Assembly: GCA_965603495.1 (NCBI GenBank)
Contig: CBFDDF010000011.1
Span: forward strand, 35,451 to 99,450
DNA from: Thiomicrorhabdus sp965603495
GTDB taxonomy: Bacteria > Pseudomonadota > Gammaproteobacteria > Thiomicrospirales > Thiomicrospiraceae
Length of the DNA: 64,000 nt
Direction: 5' to 3'
Shown here: positions 45,693 to 53,491 of the stretch, piece by piece
How the letters are laid out: the number at the start of each line of letters is the position of its first letter
Numbering within the stretch: position 1 is the first letter of the stretch
Translations under genes and position numbers: made by a program
The notes under the pieces: generated by a model
Told to the model about the DNA's origin: nothing
Seen by the model: the letters and a program-made list of their open reading frames with translations, nothing else
The model's database searches: none

Positions 45693-45703
45693 ACCAGGCC
45701 TGT
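45693..45703. repeat. Palindrome with a one-base deletion
   Basis: ACCAGGCCTGT lacks one G of the 12-mer. It is 27 nt after the cyclase stop and looks like a decayed copy. Confidence 0.75.
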
Positions 45704-45814
45704 CAATTCTTTCCTCAGTTCACATTTATAAACCCTGCAAACCCATGATTTTGAGGCCTTTCTAATCTACAAAAGGCTATAATCCTTTTATTCAAATCTG
45801 TTAGGAAAAATATT

Positions 45815-46759
45815 ATGGCCATTCAATGGTATCCGGGTCACATGCATAAGGCTCAAAAAGAAGTTCGTGAAATCTTTAGCCAGATCGATGTTTTTATCGA
45901 AGTGTTAGATGCGCGTATTCCATTCAGTAGTCAGAATCCAATGATTGAAGAGATTCGTGGCGATAAACCGACCATTAAAATCCTCAATAAAACCGATTTA
46001 GCCGACCCTGAAAAGACCCAGGCCTGGCAGGATTATTTTGAACAGGAAAAGAGTGTTAAAACCTTAGTGTTTAATTCCCAGATAGGGGATAAGCGTGAAC
46101 AGATTATCAGCATGATTAAAAAACTGGTGCCTGAAAAAGCCACTACTGTTAAAACCACTCACGCTTTGATTATTGGAATTCCCAATGTTGGTAAATCGAC
46201 TCTGATTAATAATATTACCGGGCGTACCATTGCCAAAACGGGCAATGAACCCGCTGTGACTAAAAACCAGCAGCGTATTAAGCTGGAAGAAGGCATCACC
46301 CTGATTGATACTCCAGGGATGCTATGGCCAAACATTGAAAATGAAAACAGCGGTTATCGCCTAGCGATTACTGGCGGCATTAAGGAGACGGCCTTTGAGT
46401 TGCCGGATATCGCCTCTTATGCCTGTGAATATCTACTGGAAGCTTATCCAGACCTTTTAAAAGAGCGTTTTAATTTCAAGGAACTGCCTTTAACCGATAT
46501 TGAGCTTTTAGAAGCCATTGGTCGTCAACGAGGCTGTTTACGTTCGGGTGGCATGGTCGACTTGGATAAGGTTTCACGTATCTTGATTGTTGAATACCGC
46601 GATAAGATCTTAGGTAATATCACCTTAGAAACGCCTGAGATGATGAAAAAAGAGTTAATAGAGGTTGAAATCCAGCGTCAGAGAAAAGCCGATAAGCTTA
46701 AAGCCAAAGAAGAAGATAAAAAGCTAAGACGTGCTCGTCATAAAAGAAATAAGAAATAA
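45815..46759 (+). CDS. ylqF: Ribosome biogenesis GTPase YlqF/RbgA
   Basis: A circularly permuted GTPase needed for 50S assembly in Bacillus (RbgA). In the 314-residue protein, G4 NKTD (58-61) precedes G1 GIPNVGKST (121-129) and G3 DTPG (165-168), the hallmark permutation. N-terminal WYPGHMHKAQKE and C-terminal anticipated RNA-binding region with basic tail (RQRKADKLKAKEEDKKLRRARHKRNKK) agree. A -10-like TATAAT is at 45778-45783. A 10/12 palindrome copy (46017-46028) encodes TQAW. Confidence 0.95.
   Translation: MAIQWYPGHMHKAQKEVREIFSQIDVFIEVLDARIPFSSQNPMIEEIRGDKPTIKILNKTDLADPEKTQAWQDYFEQEKSVKTLVFNSQIGDKREQIISMIKKLVPEKATTVKTTHALIIGIPNVGKSTLINNITGRTIAKTGNEPAVTKNQQRIKLEEGITLIDTPGMLWPNIENENSGYRLAITGGIKETAFELPDIASYACEYLLEAYPDLLKERFNFKELPLTDIELLEAIGRQRGCLRSGGMVDLDKVSRILIVEYRDKILGNITLETPEMMKKELIEVEIQRQRKADKLKAKEEDKKLRRARHKRNKK
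46017..46028. repeat. Near-copy of the palindrome in ylqF (10/12)
   Basis: CCCAGGCCTGGC has an intact 10-bp core and encodes Gln-Ala-Trp. Confidence 0.7.
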
Positions 46760-46869
46760 TCAAAAGAACCTCCATACATCACTCACATTATTTAACTGCT
46801 CCATCTTCTTGTAAGAGCAGTTATGCTTCTTTAGCCGCATTGAGAGATCGTTTTTCCAATTATCGGCTA

Positions 46870-46883
46870 GACCAGGCCTGGTC
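46870..46883. repeat. Palindrome copy between ylqF and macA-like (14-bp symmetric)
   Basis: The core is at 46871-46882 with one additional G/C pair. It lies 111 nt after ylqF and ~65 nt ahead of the macA-like extended -10. Confidence 0.95.
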
Positions 46884-46947
46884 AATTTTGATTTAAATCA
46901 AGTTTTGATTCACATTCCATTCGTTGGCTTTTTATCTATTTTTTGCG

Positions 46948-46956
46948 TGCTATGAT
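46948..46956 (+). promoter_or_regulatory. Extended -10 promoter of the macAB-like operon
   Basis: TGCTATGAT lies 37 nt before the GTG start of the adaptor gene. Confidence 0.5.
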
Positions 46957-46992
46957 AATTCTTAAGTAACTTATTAGCTTAAGGAAAATATC

Positions 46993-48258
46993 GTGGATAC
47001 TCTTTCTTCACCAGACAGCGACTTAAAACAACAGATTTTAAATGCTGCACCGCAAGCTTCGCATCGTAAACGCTGGTTGGTTGTATTGGTCGTTATCGTG
47101 ACAGCCCTACTTGCCACTTGGTTTTTCTTACAAAACTCCGCGTCAAATTCTAATGCTTCTCAGTACCAAACAACGCCAGTCACTCAAGGTGATTTAACGA
47201 TTCAGGTGACCGCAACCGGTACTTTACAGCCCTTAGACAAAGTAGAGATGAGTTCTGAAACTTCAGGCACCGTGAAAACCGTTTTGGTTGAAGAGAATGA
47301 CCTGGTCAAAGCCGGTCAAGTGTTGTTAAAACTGGATACCAAAACATTAGAAGCGCAGGTTAAACAGGCGCAGGCCAATATTAAGATGGCACATGCTCAA
47401 ATTCGCCAATCAGAAATAAGCCTGGCGGAAAAAAAGCTCTCTTATAATCGGAATGCTGAGCTACAAACCAAACATCTTATTTCTGACGAAGATCTGAATA
47501 CGCTAAAGTCAGCTTATCTGCGTGCCAAAGCAGACTTACAGTCCAGCCAAGCCAACTTATTGCAGTTAGAAGCCAGTCTTGCTTTGCAACTCGATAAACT
47601 GAGTAAAGCCACGATTCTATCGCCGTTTGATGGCGTGGTTTTGTCCCGCGAGATTGACCCAGGTCAAACGGTCGTCGCCTCATTGCAAGCCCCTGTTTTG
47701 TTCACTTTGGCAAGAAACTTAACGCAAATGGAATTGTTGTTGGATATTGATGAAGCGGATATCGGTTCTGTCACCAAGGGACAATCTGCATCATTTACAG
47801 TAGATGCCTTTCCGAATGACACTTTTGACGCCATCATTACCAAAGTACATCTAGCCTCACAAACCATTGAAGGCGTTGTCACTTATCAGGCCCGTTTAAG
47901 CGTTGACAACCCCCAAGGTATTCTCCGTCCGGGTATGACCTCGACAGCAGACATTACCGTGACCAGTGTAACTAATGCTTTATTGGTACCCAATTCAGCA
48001 TTAAGGTTTGAACCTCCTACAACCAGTCAAAAACCTTCAGGTAGTTTTGTAAGCCAGCTGTTACCCAGAAGACCGCGTACGGCCAAGAAAAGCAAAACCA
48101 ATCTAAATCAACCCCATGTTTGGATATTAGAAAATAAACAACCCAAGTTAATCGAAGTCACCACGGGGCTAAGTGACGGCATGCATACTCAAGTATTAAG
48201 TGGCCTCACCGACTCTCATGTTGTTATCGTTGATGTATTGAGCGGCACAGCCCCATGA
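46993..48258 (+). CDS. macA: MacA-like periplasmic efflux adaptor
   Basis: Membrane fusion protein of a MacAB-type export pump. The 421-residue protein has an N-terminal membrane anchor (WLVVLVVIVTALLATWFFL), a biotinyl/lipoyl domain (ATGTLQPLDKVEMSSETSGTVKTVLVEENDLVKAGQVLLKLD), a coiled-coil hairpin (residues ~115-205), and beta-barrel parts. Start is a GTG at 46993 preceded by AAGGAAAA. It overlaps the ATPase gene by 4 bp (ATGA), a translationally coupled operon. Confidence 0.9.
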   Translation: MDTLSSPDSDLKQQILNAAPQASHRKRWLVVLVVIVTALLATWFFLQNSASNSNASQYQTTPVTQGDLTIQVTATGTLQPLDKVEMSSETSGTVKTVLVEENDLVKAGQVLLKLDTKTLEAQVKQAQANIKMAHAQIRQSEISLAEKKLSYNRNAELQTKHLISDEDLNTLKSAYLRAKADLQSSQANLLQLEASLALQLDKLSKATILSPFDGVVLSREIDPGQTVVASLQAPVLFTLARNLTQMELLLDIDEADIGSVTKGQSASFTVDAFPNDTFDAIITKVHLASQTIEGVVTYQARLSVDNPQGILRPGMTSTADITVTSVTNALLVPNSALRFEPPTTSQKPSGSFVSQLLPRRPRTAKKSKTNLNQPHVWILENKQPKLIEVTTGLSDGMHTQVLSGLTDSHVVIVDVLSGTAP

Positions 48259-48950
48259 GTTTGCCGTTAATTGAACTTCAAGGTGTTTACAAAAACTATG
48301 GTAAAGGCGATGCTCAATCTACTGTGCTTAAGGGTATTGACTTAACCATACAACCCGGAGAGTTTGTCGCAATCATGGGACATTCTGGCTCTGGAAAATC
48401 AACCGCCTTGAATATTTTGGGTTGTCTGGATACGCCCTCTGCCGGGCGTTACCTTTTTGATGGCACACCAGTCGAAACCATGAGCACGCAACAACGTGCT
48501 CTGTTACGCCGCTATTACATAGGCTTCGTTTTCCAAGGCTTTAATTTACTCAACCGGACCTCTGCGTTGGAAAATGTCGAGCTACCGCTTGTTTATCGCG
48601 GTATTGCCCATAAACAACGCCATGCGCTTGCGCTACAAGCTCTCAAAACCGTTGGTTTAGAAGACTATGCAGACCATACCCCCGGCGAGCTCTCTGGTGG
48701 CCAACAACAACGCGTTGCTATCGCTCGTGCCATCGTGACGCAACCCAAAGTCCTATTAGCTGACGAACCGACAGGTAACTTAGACACCGCACGCTCTCAA
48801 GAGATTATGCAGATCCTGTTAGACCTCAATCAACAGCAAGGCATTACCATTATCATGGTCACTCATGAAGAAGATATGGCGTGTTATGCCCAGCGTCGAA
48901 TCATTTTTAAAGATGGTCAAATCATCAAACCAGAGGAATCAGACGCATGA
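48255..48950 (+). CDS. MacB-type ABC transporter ATPase
   Basis: A 231-residue ATPase of the MacB/LolD/FtsE group. Walker A GHSGSGKST is at 42-50, the signature LSGGQQQRVAIARAI and Walker B VLLADEPTGNLD follow, and the H-loop is in VTHEE. It powers export by the following permease. Overlaps by 4 bp both upstream (adaptor) and downstream (permease). As in some bacteria, ATPase and membrane parts are separate genes rather than one MacB chain. Confidence 0.93.
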   Translation: MSLPLIELQGVYKNYGKGDAQSTVLKGIDLTIQPGEFVAIMGHSGSGKSTALNILGCLDTPSAGRYLFDGTPVETMSTQQRALLRRYYIGFVFQGFNLLNRTSALENVELPLVYRGIAHKQRHALALQALKTVGLEDYADHTPGELSGGQQQRVAIARAIVTQPKVLLADEPTGNLDTARSQEIMQILLDLNQQQGITIIMVTHEEDMACYAQRRIIFKDGQIIKPEESDA

Positions 48951-50143
48951 TTTCGAATGCTTTTATTCTTGCCATACGCGAAATTCGACGTAATTTAATG
49001 CGTTCTTTTTTAACCGTTTTAGGGGTCGTCATCGGTGTCGCTTCTGTCATTACCATGGTGACCTTAGGCAGTGGTGCAACCCTGCAAGTCACCCAGAACG
49101 TTGCCAGTTTAGGCTCCAATCTAATCAGTGTTAGACCTGGGCAAATGGGTTCAAGGAGTTCAGCGCCCTCTTTCAAACGCGTTGATGCTGAAGCCATTGA
49201 ACGAGAGATTCGCGGTGTTAAGGCGGCTGCCCCTGTGTCTGGTGCAACCTCTACAGTAGTACATGGCAATGCAAACTGGTCAACCGGCATCGTTGGCACA
49301 ACAGAAAACTACTTCATTGTACGAGAATGGAAAATGCAATTTGGTCGAGAATTTACCGCTGCGGAAGAGCGTTCGGGAAGAGCGGTTTGTGTCATAGGTG
49401 AGACGGTTAGAAAAGAACTCTTCGGTTCAGGCAACCCACTGGGTATCAAAATACGTTTCAATAAAGTGGCTTGTCAAATCATTGGCGTATTACAAGCCAA
49501 AGGTCAGAGCACCTTCGGTTCAGATCAAGACGATCTCATTCTAATGCCCCTCAAAACTTTTCAACGCCGGGTGACTGGCAATAAAGACATTCGCCAGATT
49601 GATATCGCTATTCAGAAAGGCTTTGACACGACTATCTATAAAACAAAGATTGAAACATTCGTCCGTGAACGGCGTAATTTATCGGACAATGAAGATAATA
49701 ACTTTACCGTTATGGATATGAAAGAAATCGCTAATATGTTGAGTAATATCACCGAGGTGCTCACCATGTTGTTAGGTTCCGTCGCTGCCGTTAGTCTATT
49801 GGTTGGTGGGATTGGCATTATGAATATTATGCTCGTATCCGTCACTGAACGTACCCGTGAAATTGGTATTCGTTTGGCGATTGGCGCTTTGGAAAAAGAG
49901 GTATTACTGCAGTTTCTAGTCGAGGCGATTGCGCTGTCTACTTTCGGTGGAATATTTGGAATATTACTCGCCTTAGCAGCCTCTTACGGTTTAGCGGTGT
50001 TCATGGCGATTCCGCTGGTCTTCAATATCTGGGTAATTTTGCTCTCCTTTATTTTCTCCGCCTTTATTGGGGTCGTCTTTGGTTATTTCCCTGCTCGAAA
50101 AGCCGCCCGCCTCGACCCGATTGTTGCTCTCCGCCATGAATAA
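48947..50143 (+). CDS. macB: MacB-type ABC permease (FtsX domain)
   Basis: A 398-residue membrane subunit with an N-terminal helix (FLTVLGVVIGVASVITMVTLGSG), a large periplasmic MacB_PCD domain (~45-240), and three C-terminal helices forming the FtsX fold (MLLGSVAAVSLLVGGIGIMNIMLVSVTERTREIGIRLAIGA). Together with the adaptor and ATPase it should form a tripartite pump with an outer-membrane TolC; a TolC-family gene lies 3.3 kb away on the opposite strand. Cargo is unknown, possibly peptides or macrolides. Confidence 0.9.
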   Translation: MISNAFILAIREIRRNLMRSFLTVLGVVIGVASVITMVTLGSGATLQVTQNVASLGSNLISVRPGQMGSRSSAPSFKRVDAEAIEREIRGVKAAAPVSGATSTVVHGNANWSTGIVGTTENYFIVREWKMQFGREFTAAEERSGRAVCVIGETVRKELFGSGNPLGIKIRFNKVACQIIGVLQAKGQSTFGSDQDDLILMPLKTFQRRVTGNKDIRQIDIAIQKGFDTTIYKTKIETFVRERRNLSDNEDNNFTVMDMKEIANMLSNITEVLTMLLGSVAAVSLLVGGIGIMNIMLVSVTERTREIGIRLAIGALEKEVLLQFLVEAIALSTFGGIFGILLALAASYGLAVFMAIPLVFNIWVILLSFIFSAFIGVVFGYFPARKAARLDPIVALRHE

Positions 50144-50331
50144 TGACTTCATAATTTAAGACAAACTTAAGAAGTTTAATCTTACATTATTGATTTTAAA
50201 CAACTATCAGATCAAAAGACGCCCATTTCTTTATAGCTTAATTGACAAATCACGCTGGTATTTTTATGCTTAGTTTTAACGCGATGAGCTGACAAAATTA
50301 ACTGGCTCTAAAATCAATAGAGGAGCGAATT

Positions 50332-50985
50332 ATGCAAAACTTAATACCCAATAGAACCATCGCCGGGCAAGATCTTGCAGAAGCGCTATCCTCTTATATG
50401 AGCAAAAAAAACGTCATTGTTCTGGCCTTACCGAGAGGAGGAGTTCCAGTTGCTTTTGAAGTCTCCGAAAAGCTGCATGCCCCCCTGGATTTATTACTGG
50501 TCAGAAAATTAGGTACCCCCGGCTATTCTGAATTGGCGATGGGGGCAATCGCGAGTGGCGGTATAAAAGTCCTCAACACAGAAATAGTGCATAGCTATGG
50601 CGTTAGCCAATCTGAATTGGATGCGGTTGAACAAAAGGAGCGTTTGGAGCTTAATCGTCGCTCTGAACTCTATCGAGGTCAGCACCCTTATCCTGACCTC
50701 AAAAATAAGATTGTCATTCTAGTAGATGATGGTTTAGCCACAGGTGCGACGATGCATGCCGCGATTGATGCCGTCAAGCAACAAACCCCGCAGAAAATAA
50801 TCGTGGCGATTCCTGTGGCACCGCCTGACAGTGTCGAGACCTTACGCCAAATGGTCGATGAGGTTATCTGCCCGCTACAACCTAGACGACTTTCATCGAT
50901 TGGTCAGTGGTATGCAGACTTCTCTCAAGTCAGCGATGCAACTGTTATCGATCTACTTAACCAGGCCTGGTCAAATGAGTCTTAA
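50332..50985 (+). CDS. Phosphoribosyltransferase family protein
   Basis: A 217-residue type I PRTase-like protein with the PRPP-binding loop VILVDDGLATGATMHAA and earlier VIVLALPRGGVPVAFEV (PRPP loop region). Similar domains are fused to dienelactone hydrolases in many bacteria and in Mycobacterium (Rv0571c-like). The gene overlaps the start of the hydrolase below. Its 3' end contains a perfect palindrome encoding Asn-Gln-Ala-Trp just before the stop. The substrate is not known. Confidence 0.9.
   Translation: MQNLIPNRTIAGQDLAEALSSYMSKKNVIVLALPRGGVPVAFEVSEKLHAPLDLLLVRKLGTPGYSELAMGAIASGGIKVLNTEIVHSYGVSQSELDAVEQKERLELNRRSELYRGQHPYPDLKNKIVILVDDGLATGATMHAAIDAVKQQTPQKIIVAIPVAPPDSVETLRQMVDEVICPLQPRRLSSIGQWYADFSQVSDATVIDLLNQAWSNES
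50960..50971. repeat. Palindrome ACCAGGCCTGGT at the PRTase gene end
   Basis: Perfect copy, inside the PRTase coding sequence and immediately ahead of the candidate start of the hydrolase (50975). Confidence 0.95.
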
Positions 50986-51670
50986 ACCAAAGAGTGCAAC
51001 AAGTCAGCAAATAACGGCTGAAAGCACAATGCAAACCATTAAAATTCAAGCTGGCACGGTTGAGTTGGAGGGGTTTTTAACCGTACCAAAATCGGCAACG
51101 GGCTTGGTCGTGTTTGTCCATGGCAGTGGTAGCAGTCGCTTCAGTCAACGTAACCAGTATGTTGCCGAGTTATTCAACCGAGCAGGACTGGCTACTTTAC
51201 TATTTGATCTACTGACCCCTGAAGAGAACACGATCGATACCATGACACGTGAGTATCGTTTTGATATTGACTTACTCAGTGAAAGAACCATCGCAACAGT
51301 TGATTGGATTACGGACCAGATACCCCTGGAAAACCTGTCTATTGGTTTATTTGGCGCAAGCACAGGTGCCGCAGCCGCACTGATGACCGCCAAAGCCAGA
51401 GCAAATGAAATAGAATGCGTGGTCTCGCGAGGTGGGCGTCCAGATTTGGCTGTACCCGCCCTACCCGAAGTAATCGCACCGACCTTATTGATTGTCGGCA
51501 GTCGAGATATGGACGTTTTACACCTCAATCAACTCGCTAAACATGCCATGAAATGCGAATGTGAGTTAATCACCATAGAAGGTGCGACTCATCTATTTGA
51601 AGAACTAGGCACGCTAAAAGCCGCCGCTGTAGCAGCAAGAGAGTGGTTTCTTAAGTATCTAGAAGCGTGA
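50975..51670 (+). CDS. Dienelactone hydrolase-like alpha/beta hydrolase
   Basis: A hydrolase of about 231 residues with oxyanion region VVFVHGSGSSRFSQRNQYVAELFN, nucleophile elbow in GLFGASTGAAAAL, acid in VGSRDMDVLHL and His in GATHLFEEL. The frame is open back to 50831, but that part is PRTase coding. ATG 50975 overlaps the PRTase stop by 11 bp; ATG 51029 (MQTIKIQAGTVELEG) is an alternative. The pair looks like a split version of the PRTase-hydrolase fusion proteins seen elsewhere. Confidence 0.87.
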   Translation: MSLKPKSATSQQITAESTMQTIKIQAGTVELEGFLTVPKSATGLVVFVHGSGSSRFSQRNQYVAELFNRAGLATLLFDLLTPEENTIDTMTREYRFDIDLLSERTIATVDWITDQIPLENLSIGLFGASTGAAAALMTAKARANEIECVVSRGGRPDLAVPALPEVIAPTLLIVGSRDMDVLHLNQLAKHAMKCECELITIEGATHLFEELGTLKAAAVAAREWFLKYLEA

Positions 51671-51769
51671 AAGAACATCATTAATAGTAATGGAAACTGA
51701 GAGCGTGACATTTAGATTTATGAAGAAAGTGATGACACAATTCATGAATTAATAGATGAGCAGACCTGC

Positions 51770-52600
51770 TTATTGATCTTTTAAATATTCTGCGGCAATC
51801 TTCAAGGCTTCATCGGCACTCAGGCCTTGATGCATAAAATCATACGCCACTTGCTGCTGCTCGGTTAAGAACCGATTTTCAAAATCGGCTATCAACGTTT
51901 TCCAAGCTTGTCGATCATTAGGCTCTCCTGGAGTGTGTGCTAATAACTTCGCGAGCATGCCTAAAGAAAGTGTAGTGTCACTCATGTGGTTGTAGTAGCT
52001 AGAGAACCGCTGAAAGACATCATTAAGGGTTTCAATATCAACATGCCCCTGCTTTTCACCTTGAGCACGCTGAATACTATCCTCTAGGTCTTGTAGAAGC
52101 GTTGTGCCCCATTGCCGACTAGACTGCAGTTGAGAAACCGCCAGGTTCAAAGCCATACTGGCTTCTTGAAAATCCGCTTCATCGGTTGAGAGCTCAGAAC
52201 CATCCTCAATGAAATCAAATTCTGCAATTTCAGAATCCTGCATCGAAACCAATGCGCTTTTAGCATCGGTCATCACGATTCGGTGATGAGATAACAGTTG
52301 CGCACTGGTGACTTGGGCTATATGACAACCACACAATAGTCGCTCACCAGCTTCTCTTTGGTGAATCACTTCCACACTTTCTAGACAGTAAACCTCGCCC
52401 GTTTCGCTGTTTTTAACTCTTAAACTGACTTGTTGACCAGGGAGAAAAAAATCCGCATCATCCAACCAAAAACTTAAACCCGTTAAGTTGACATCAAACC
52501 CCTCAAAAGGCGCAGAAAAAGCTGCATCCTCATAATCCGTGACCAAAAAAGGCCGTGAAAATCGTGATGATTGTCGCTGCTCAAGATCCATTTGAATCAT
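51770..52600 (-). CDS. PilZ-like domain protein
   Basis: A 276-residue cytoplasmic protein, acidic and helical in its C-terminal two thirds. The N-terminal ~105 residues look PilZ-like: RQSSRFSRPFLV (Arg-rich c-di-GMP loop), FDVNLTGLSFWLDDADF ((D/N)xSxxG-like with Thr for Ser) and CGCHIAQV. It could be a c-di-GMP effector fitting the two cyclases in this window, but the changed motif leaves binding uncertain. It is the last gene of the minus-strand run from the DUF2066 gene and starts 40 nt after the small gene stop. Confidence 0.65.
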   Translation of the reverse strand: MIQMDLEQRQSSRFSRPFLVTDYEDAAFSAPFEGFDVNLTGLSFWLDDADFFLPGQQVSLRVKNSETGEVYCLESVEVIHQREAGERLLCGCHIAQVTSAQLLSHHRIVMTDAKSALVSMQDSEIAEFDFIEDGSELSTDEADFQEASMALNLAVSQLQSSRQWGTTLLQDLEDSIQRAQGEKQGHVDIETLNDVFQRFSSYYNHMSDTTLSLGMLAKLLAHTPGEPNDRQAWKTLIADFENRFLTEQQQVAYDFMHQGLSADEALKIAAEYLKDQ

Positions 52601-52639
52601 ATCAACTCTCCCCCTAACCGCTTCTTCTGAATATGTCTA

Positions 52640-52900
52640 TTAAGGTTGCTTGAAACCAAGTGCCAAACACTCTGCTTCTGGCAACCAGCCCAGGCAGCTT
52701 CTTACCTTAAGTGATTGGTAATTACGTACCATCGGCATCACCGTGAGCGTGCCCCAAAGAATTTGATACCAATGCCAGCCAATCGCCGACGGCTGCGATG
52801 ACCACCAGAGGTTATTCACCCCAAAATGCTTGGTTTTAAAGACGAGGTGAATGGCTAAACGCCAATATTTCAAGCCATATTCTATTCTGGTCGATAACAT
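52640..52900 (-). CDS. Small unknown protein in the TolC cluster
   Basis: An 86-residue protein starting MLSTRIEYGLKYWRLAIH, Trp-rich (NLWWSSQPSAIGWHWYQILWG) and basic, perhaps membrane-peripheral. The frame opens earlier (52951), but ATG 52900 is preceded by GGAG at good distance. It lies between the short adaptor (72 nt) and the PilZ-like gene. No family recognised. Confidence 0.6.
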   Translation of the reverse strand: MLSTRIEYGLKYWRLAIHLVFKTKHFGVNNLWWSSQPSAIGWHWYQILWGTLTVMPMVRNYQSLKVRSCLGWLPEAECLALGFKQP

Positions 52901-52972
52901 TATTTTCTCCAAAGACGCGTTTGAATGCTTTCGGCATTCCACGCGTACCAATCGTATATTGTTCTAATTCAT

Positions 52973-53491
52973 TTATCTTTCTAATTCAATCAACGGGCTA
53001 TTTTCTTTATAAACCGTTGTGCCCATCGGCGCATGAATCTTAGTTATTTTACCGCCCACAGGCGCGGTAATATAAATATATTTTGACCAGGCCTGGTGTA
53101 ATGCAACTTCAGCCTTAGCTTGCTGATAAGTGGCACTGGCAACGTCATACGCTAACTGTGCGGCATCTCGTGTGCGTTTAGAAGTGACTGTACGATCGTA
53201 TAAATCCAAAGCCTGATCTAGCTCTATTTGAGCATCGGCTAACTTGGCTTTTTGTAAGGTTTGCTCTGCCTGTAAACTGTTCAATTTAGCTTGAAAACGG
53301 CTGGCATCTAAATTCAGTAGACGATCACCTTTTTTAACGGTTTGGCCTTCTTCGACATACACTTTAGAAACTTGTCCGGCAACCAAAGCACCGATTTTAA
53401 TCGTCTCCGCAAACAGGCTAGTACTAAATAATCCGACCGCTAAGATAACGGTAACCCTTGGTAAGACACCCGGTTTATGATACAAATTCAT
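52973..53491 (-). CDS. Very short HlyD-like periplasmic adaptor
   Basis: A 172-residue exported protein: signal peptide to SLFAE, then a biotinyl/lipoyl half (IGALVAGQVSKVYVEEGQTVKKGDRLLNLD), an alpha-helical hairpin of about 70 residues (FQAKLNSLQAEQTLQKAKLADAQIELDQALDLYDRTVTSKRTRDAAQ...), and the closing half (KYIYITAPVGGKITKIHAPMGTTVYKENSPLIELE). It lacks the beta-barrel and membrane-proximal domains of a normal adaptor (300-400 residues), so it is a minimal form, not a truncated frame. It overlaps the TolC-type gene by 4 bp. Confidence 0.82.
   Translation of the reverse strand: MNLYHKPGVLPRVTVILAVGLFSTSLFAETIKIGALVAGQVSKVYVEEGQTVKKGDRLLNLDASRFQAKLNSLQAEQTLQKAKLADAQIELDQALDLYDRTVTSKRTRDAAQLAYDVASATYQQAKAEVALHQAWSKYIYITAPVGGKITKIHAPMGTTVYKENSPLIELER
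53086..53097. repeat. Palindrome ACCAGGCCTGGT inside the short adaptor gene
   Basis: Perfect copy, encoding His-Gln-Ala-Trp-Ser at the end of the helical hairpin. Confidence 0.95.

Noticed and set aside
46794..46822. An 8-bp stem after ylqF (AACTGCTC / GAGCAGTT) as a terminator
   Set aside because: The loop is long and no T run follows, so it is not listed as a terminator.
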